A stretch of 64,000 bases of DNA. Origin: UBA6623 sp965238125. Lineage in GTDB: Bacteria > Acidobacteriota > Terriglobia > Bryobacterales > UBA6623. How positions within the stretch are numbered: position 1 is the first letter of the stretch; every line of letters starts with the position of its first letter. Positions 63,420 to 64,000 of the stretch are shown here, piece after piece. The notes beneath the pieces were generated by a model, which saw only the letters and a list, made by a program, of their open reading frames with translations, was not told the DNA's origin and did not search any database. Location: the NCBI GenBank assembly GCA_965238125.1, contig OZ250179.1, positions 5,146,001 to 5,210,000 on the forward strand, read 5' to 3'. The position numbers and the translations under genes were made by a program.

Positions 63420-64000
63420 CCCGGATTTCCACTTTAGTTTCGGTTCTGCTAACCATCGGGTGGACTCGGACGCCTTTATTTATGCGGGCTTGAAAGCACT
63501 CAAGGCGCTGAGGAGATCAACACCCAATGGGTGAAAAAGAAAACAAACCGTTTCAGCTCACCTTCAATGGATTTCTCAAGGTCGATTTCCAAGGATCGCG
63601 AGTCACCTCGGATGGCGGGCTGATTCTCATTCGCGAACTGGACGAACGACTCGGACTAGGCAAGCTGATAGACGAGCATCTGACGGATTCGCGGCAAGGC
63701 TCGAACAAGAAGTTCCCGTTCGTCGATCTGCTGCGACAGTCGGTCTACTCCCGCTTGGCGGGCTACGAGGATCTCAACGACGCCGTTCGTGTCTCCGCCG
63801 ATCCAACCTTTCGGCTGATTGGCTCGAAGAAGAACTGGGATCGCGGCGCGGCGCTGACCTCCCGGCTGCAGAGCTTCGAGACCGCCATGCTCGCCGGCGA
63901 CGAGAATCTGATCGGGCTGATGGCGGTGAACCGCGAGTTGATCGCGCAAGCCGAGGCCGGTGATGACTCCGAGTGCGTCGTGCTGGACATGGACTCTACC
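63420..64000 (+). mobile_element. IS1380-family insertion sequence, copy 3 (left part)
   Basis: The left end CCCGGATTTCCACTTTAG is identical to that of copy 1, and the following leader also matches. The element continues past the window end. Its transposase differs from copy 1 at very few positions, so the two copies moved recently. Confidence 0.92.
63527..64000 (+). CDS. IS1380-family transposase (copy 3, partial at window edge)
   Basis: Starts MGEKENKPFQLTFNGFLKVD after aggagatcaacaccca and is identical to copy 1 over nearly the whole visible part (through VVLDMDST). It is cut by the end of the window. A difference from copy 1 is ...GDDSEC for GDDSAC. Confidence 0.92.
   Translation, partial: MGEKENKPFQLTFNGFLKVDFQGSRVTSDGGLILIRELDERLGLGKLIDEHLTDSRQGSNKKFPFVDLLRQSVYSRLAGYEDLNDAVRVSADPTFRLIGSKKNWDRGAALTSRLQSFETAMLAGDENLIGLMAVNRELIAQAEAGDDSECVVLDMDST

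Noticed and set aside
1..64000. CRISPR arrays
   Set aside because: No regularly spaced direct repeats with unique spacers were seen; the repeats present are dispersed palindromes or short tandem runs.

Overview
The window is a GC-rich chromosomal segment of a bacterium most like an Acidobacteriota of the Bryobacterales/Solibacter type. The best marker is the 723-residue protein at 26001-28172, whose C-terminus matches the TIGR03437 'Solibacter C-terminal' module. Several Tat-exported oxidoreductases, DUF1501/DUF1549-DUF1553 genes, large secreted Ig-like proteins and a DUF1080 gene fit that picture. The assignment is inference from protein families; there is no rRNA in the window.

Layout. 0.1-5.2 kb: a TauD-type dioxygenase, an astacin-like metalloprotease cut in two by an IS1380-family element, and a PLP-dependent threonine/serine dehydratase. 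5.3-24 kb is mostly housekeeping and mostly on the minus strand: a fused LptF-LptG permease, a FecR-like protein, a glycerophosphodiesterase, BON protein, era, corC-like gene, ybeY, phoH, a GH5-like lipoprotein, malate synthase, cysE, an acyl-CoA dehydrogenase, a zinc-ribbon coiled-coil protein and murJ. 24.5-37.5 kb is mixed: a broken response regulator, an amidohydrolase, the TIGR03437 hydrolase, tRNA-Leu(CAA), a secreted kinase-like protein, two Tat-exported sugar-metabolism proteins, a PIN toxin-antitoxin pair, a PilZ protein and a gamma-glutamyltransferase-like enzyme.

37.8-42.9 kb is a locus of two adjacent unrecognised minus-strand genes hit by three insertions: one IS1380 copy and two nearly identical 1093-bp IS630-family copies. 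Removing the elements restores a 189-codon frame for one gene and most of the frame of the other. 43.1-50 kb holds a periplasmic molybdenum hydroxylase operon, a subclass B3-like metallo-beta-lactamase and a CaiB/BaiF CoA-transferase. 50.1-59.5 kb is a four-gene minus-strand operon (DUF1549/DUF1553, DUF1501, two long secreted Ig-like/repeat proteins). Three of the four genes carry premature stops or frameshifts. 59.5-64 kb is a junkyard: a 476-residue orphan gene, the 3' half of a tRNA-Val, an IS630 end, stubs of a PQQ dehydrogenase-cytochrome and of a Ser/Thr kinase, and a DUF1080 gene cut by a third IS1380 copy that runs off the window.

Overall the segment combines a stable housekeeping core with active insertion sequences, several dispersed palindromic repeat families and many pseudogenes. 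Some single-base lesions may be sequencing errors, but the IS insertions are real events: the complete copies have exact target-site duplications.
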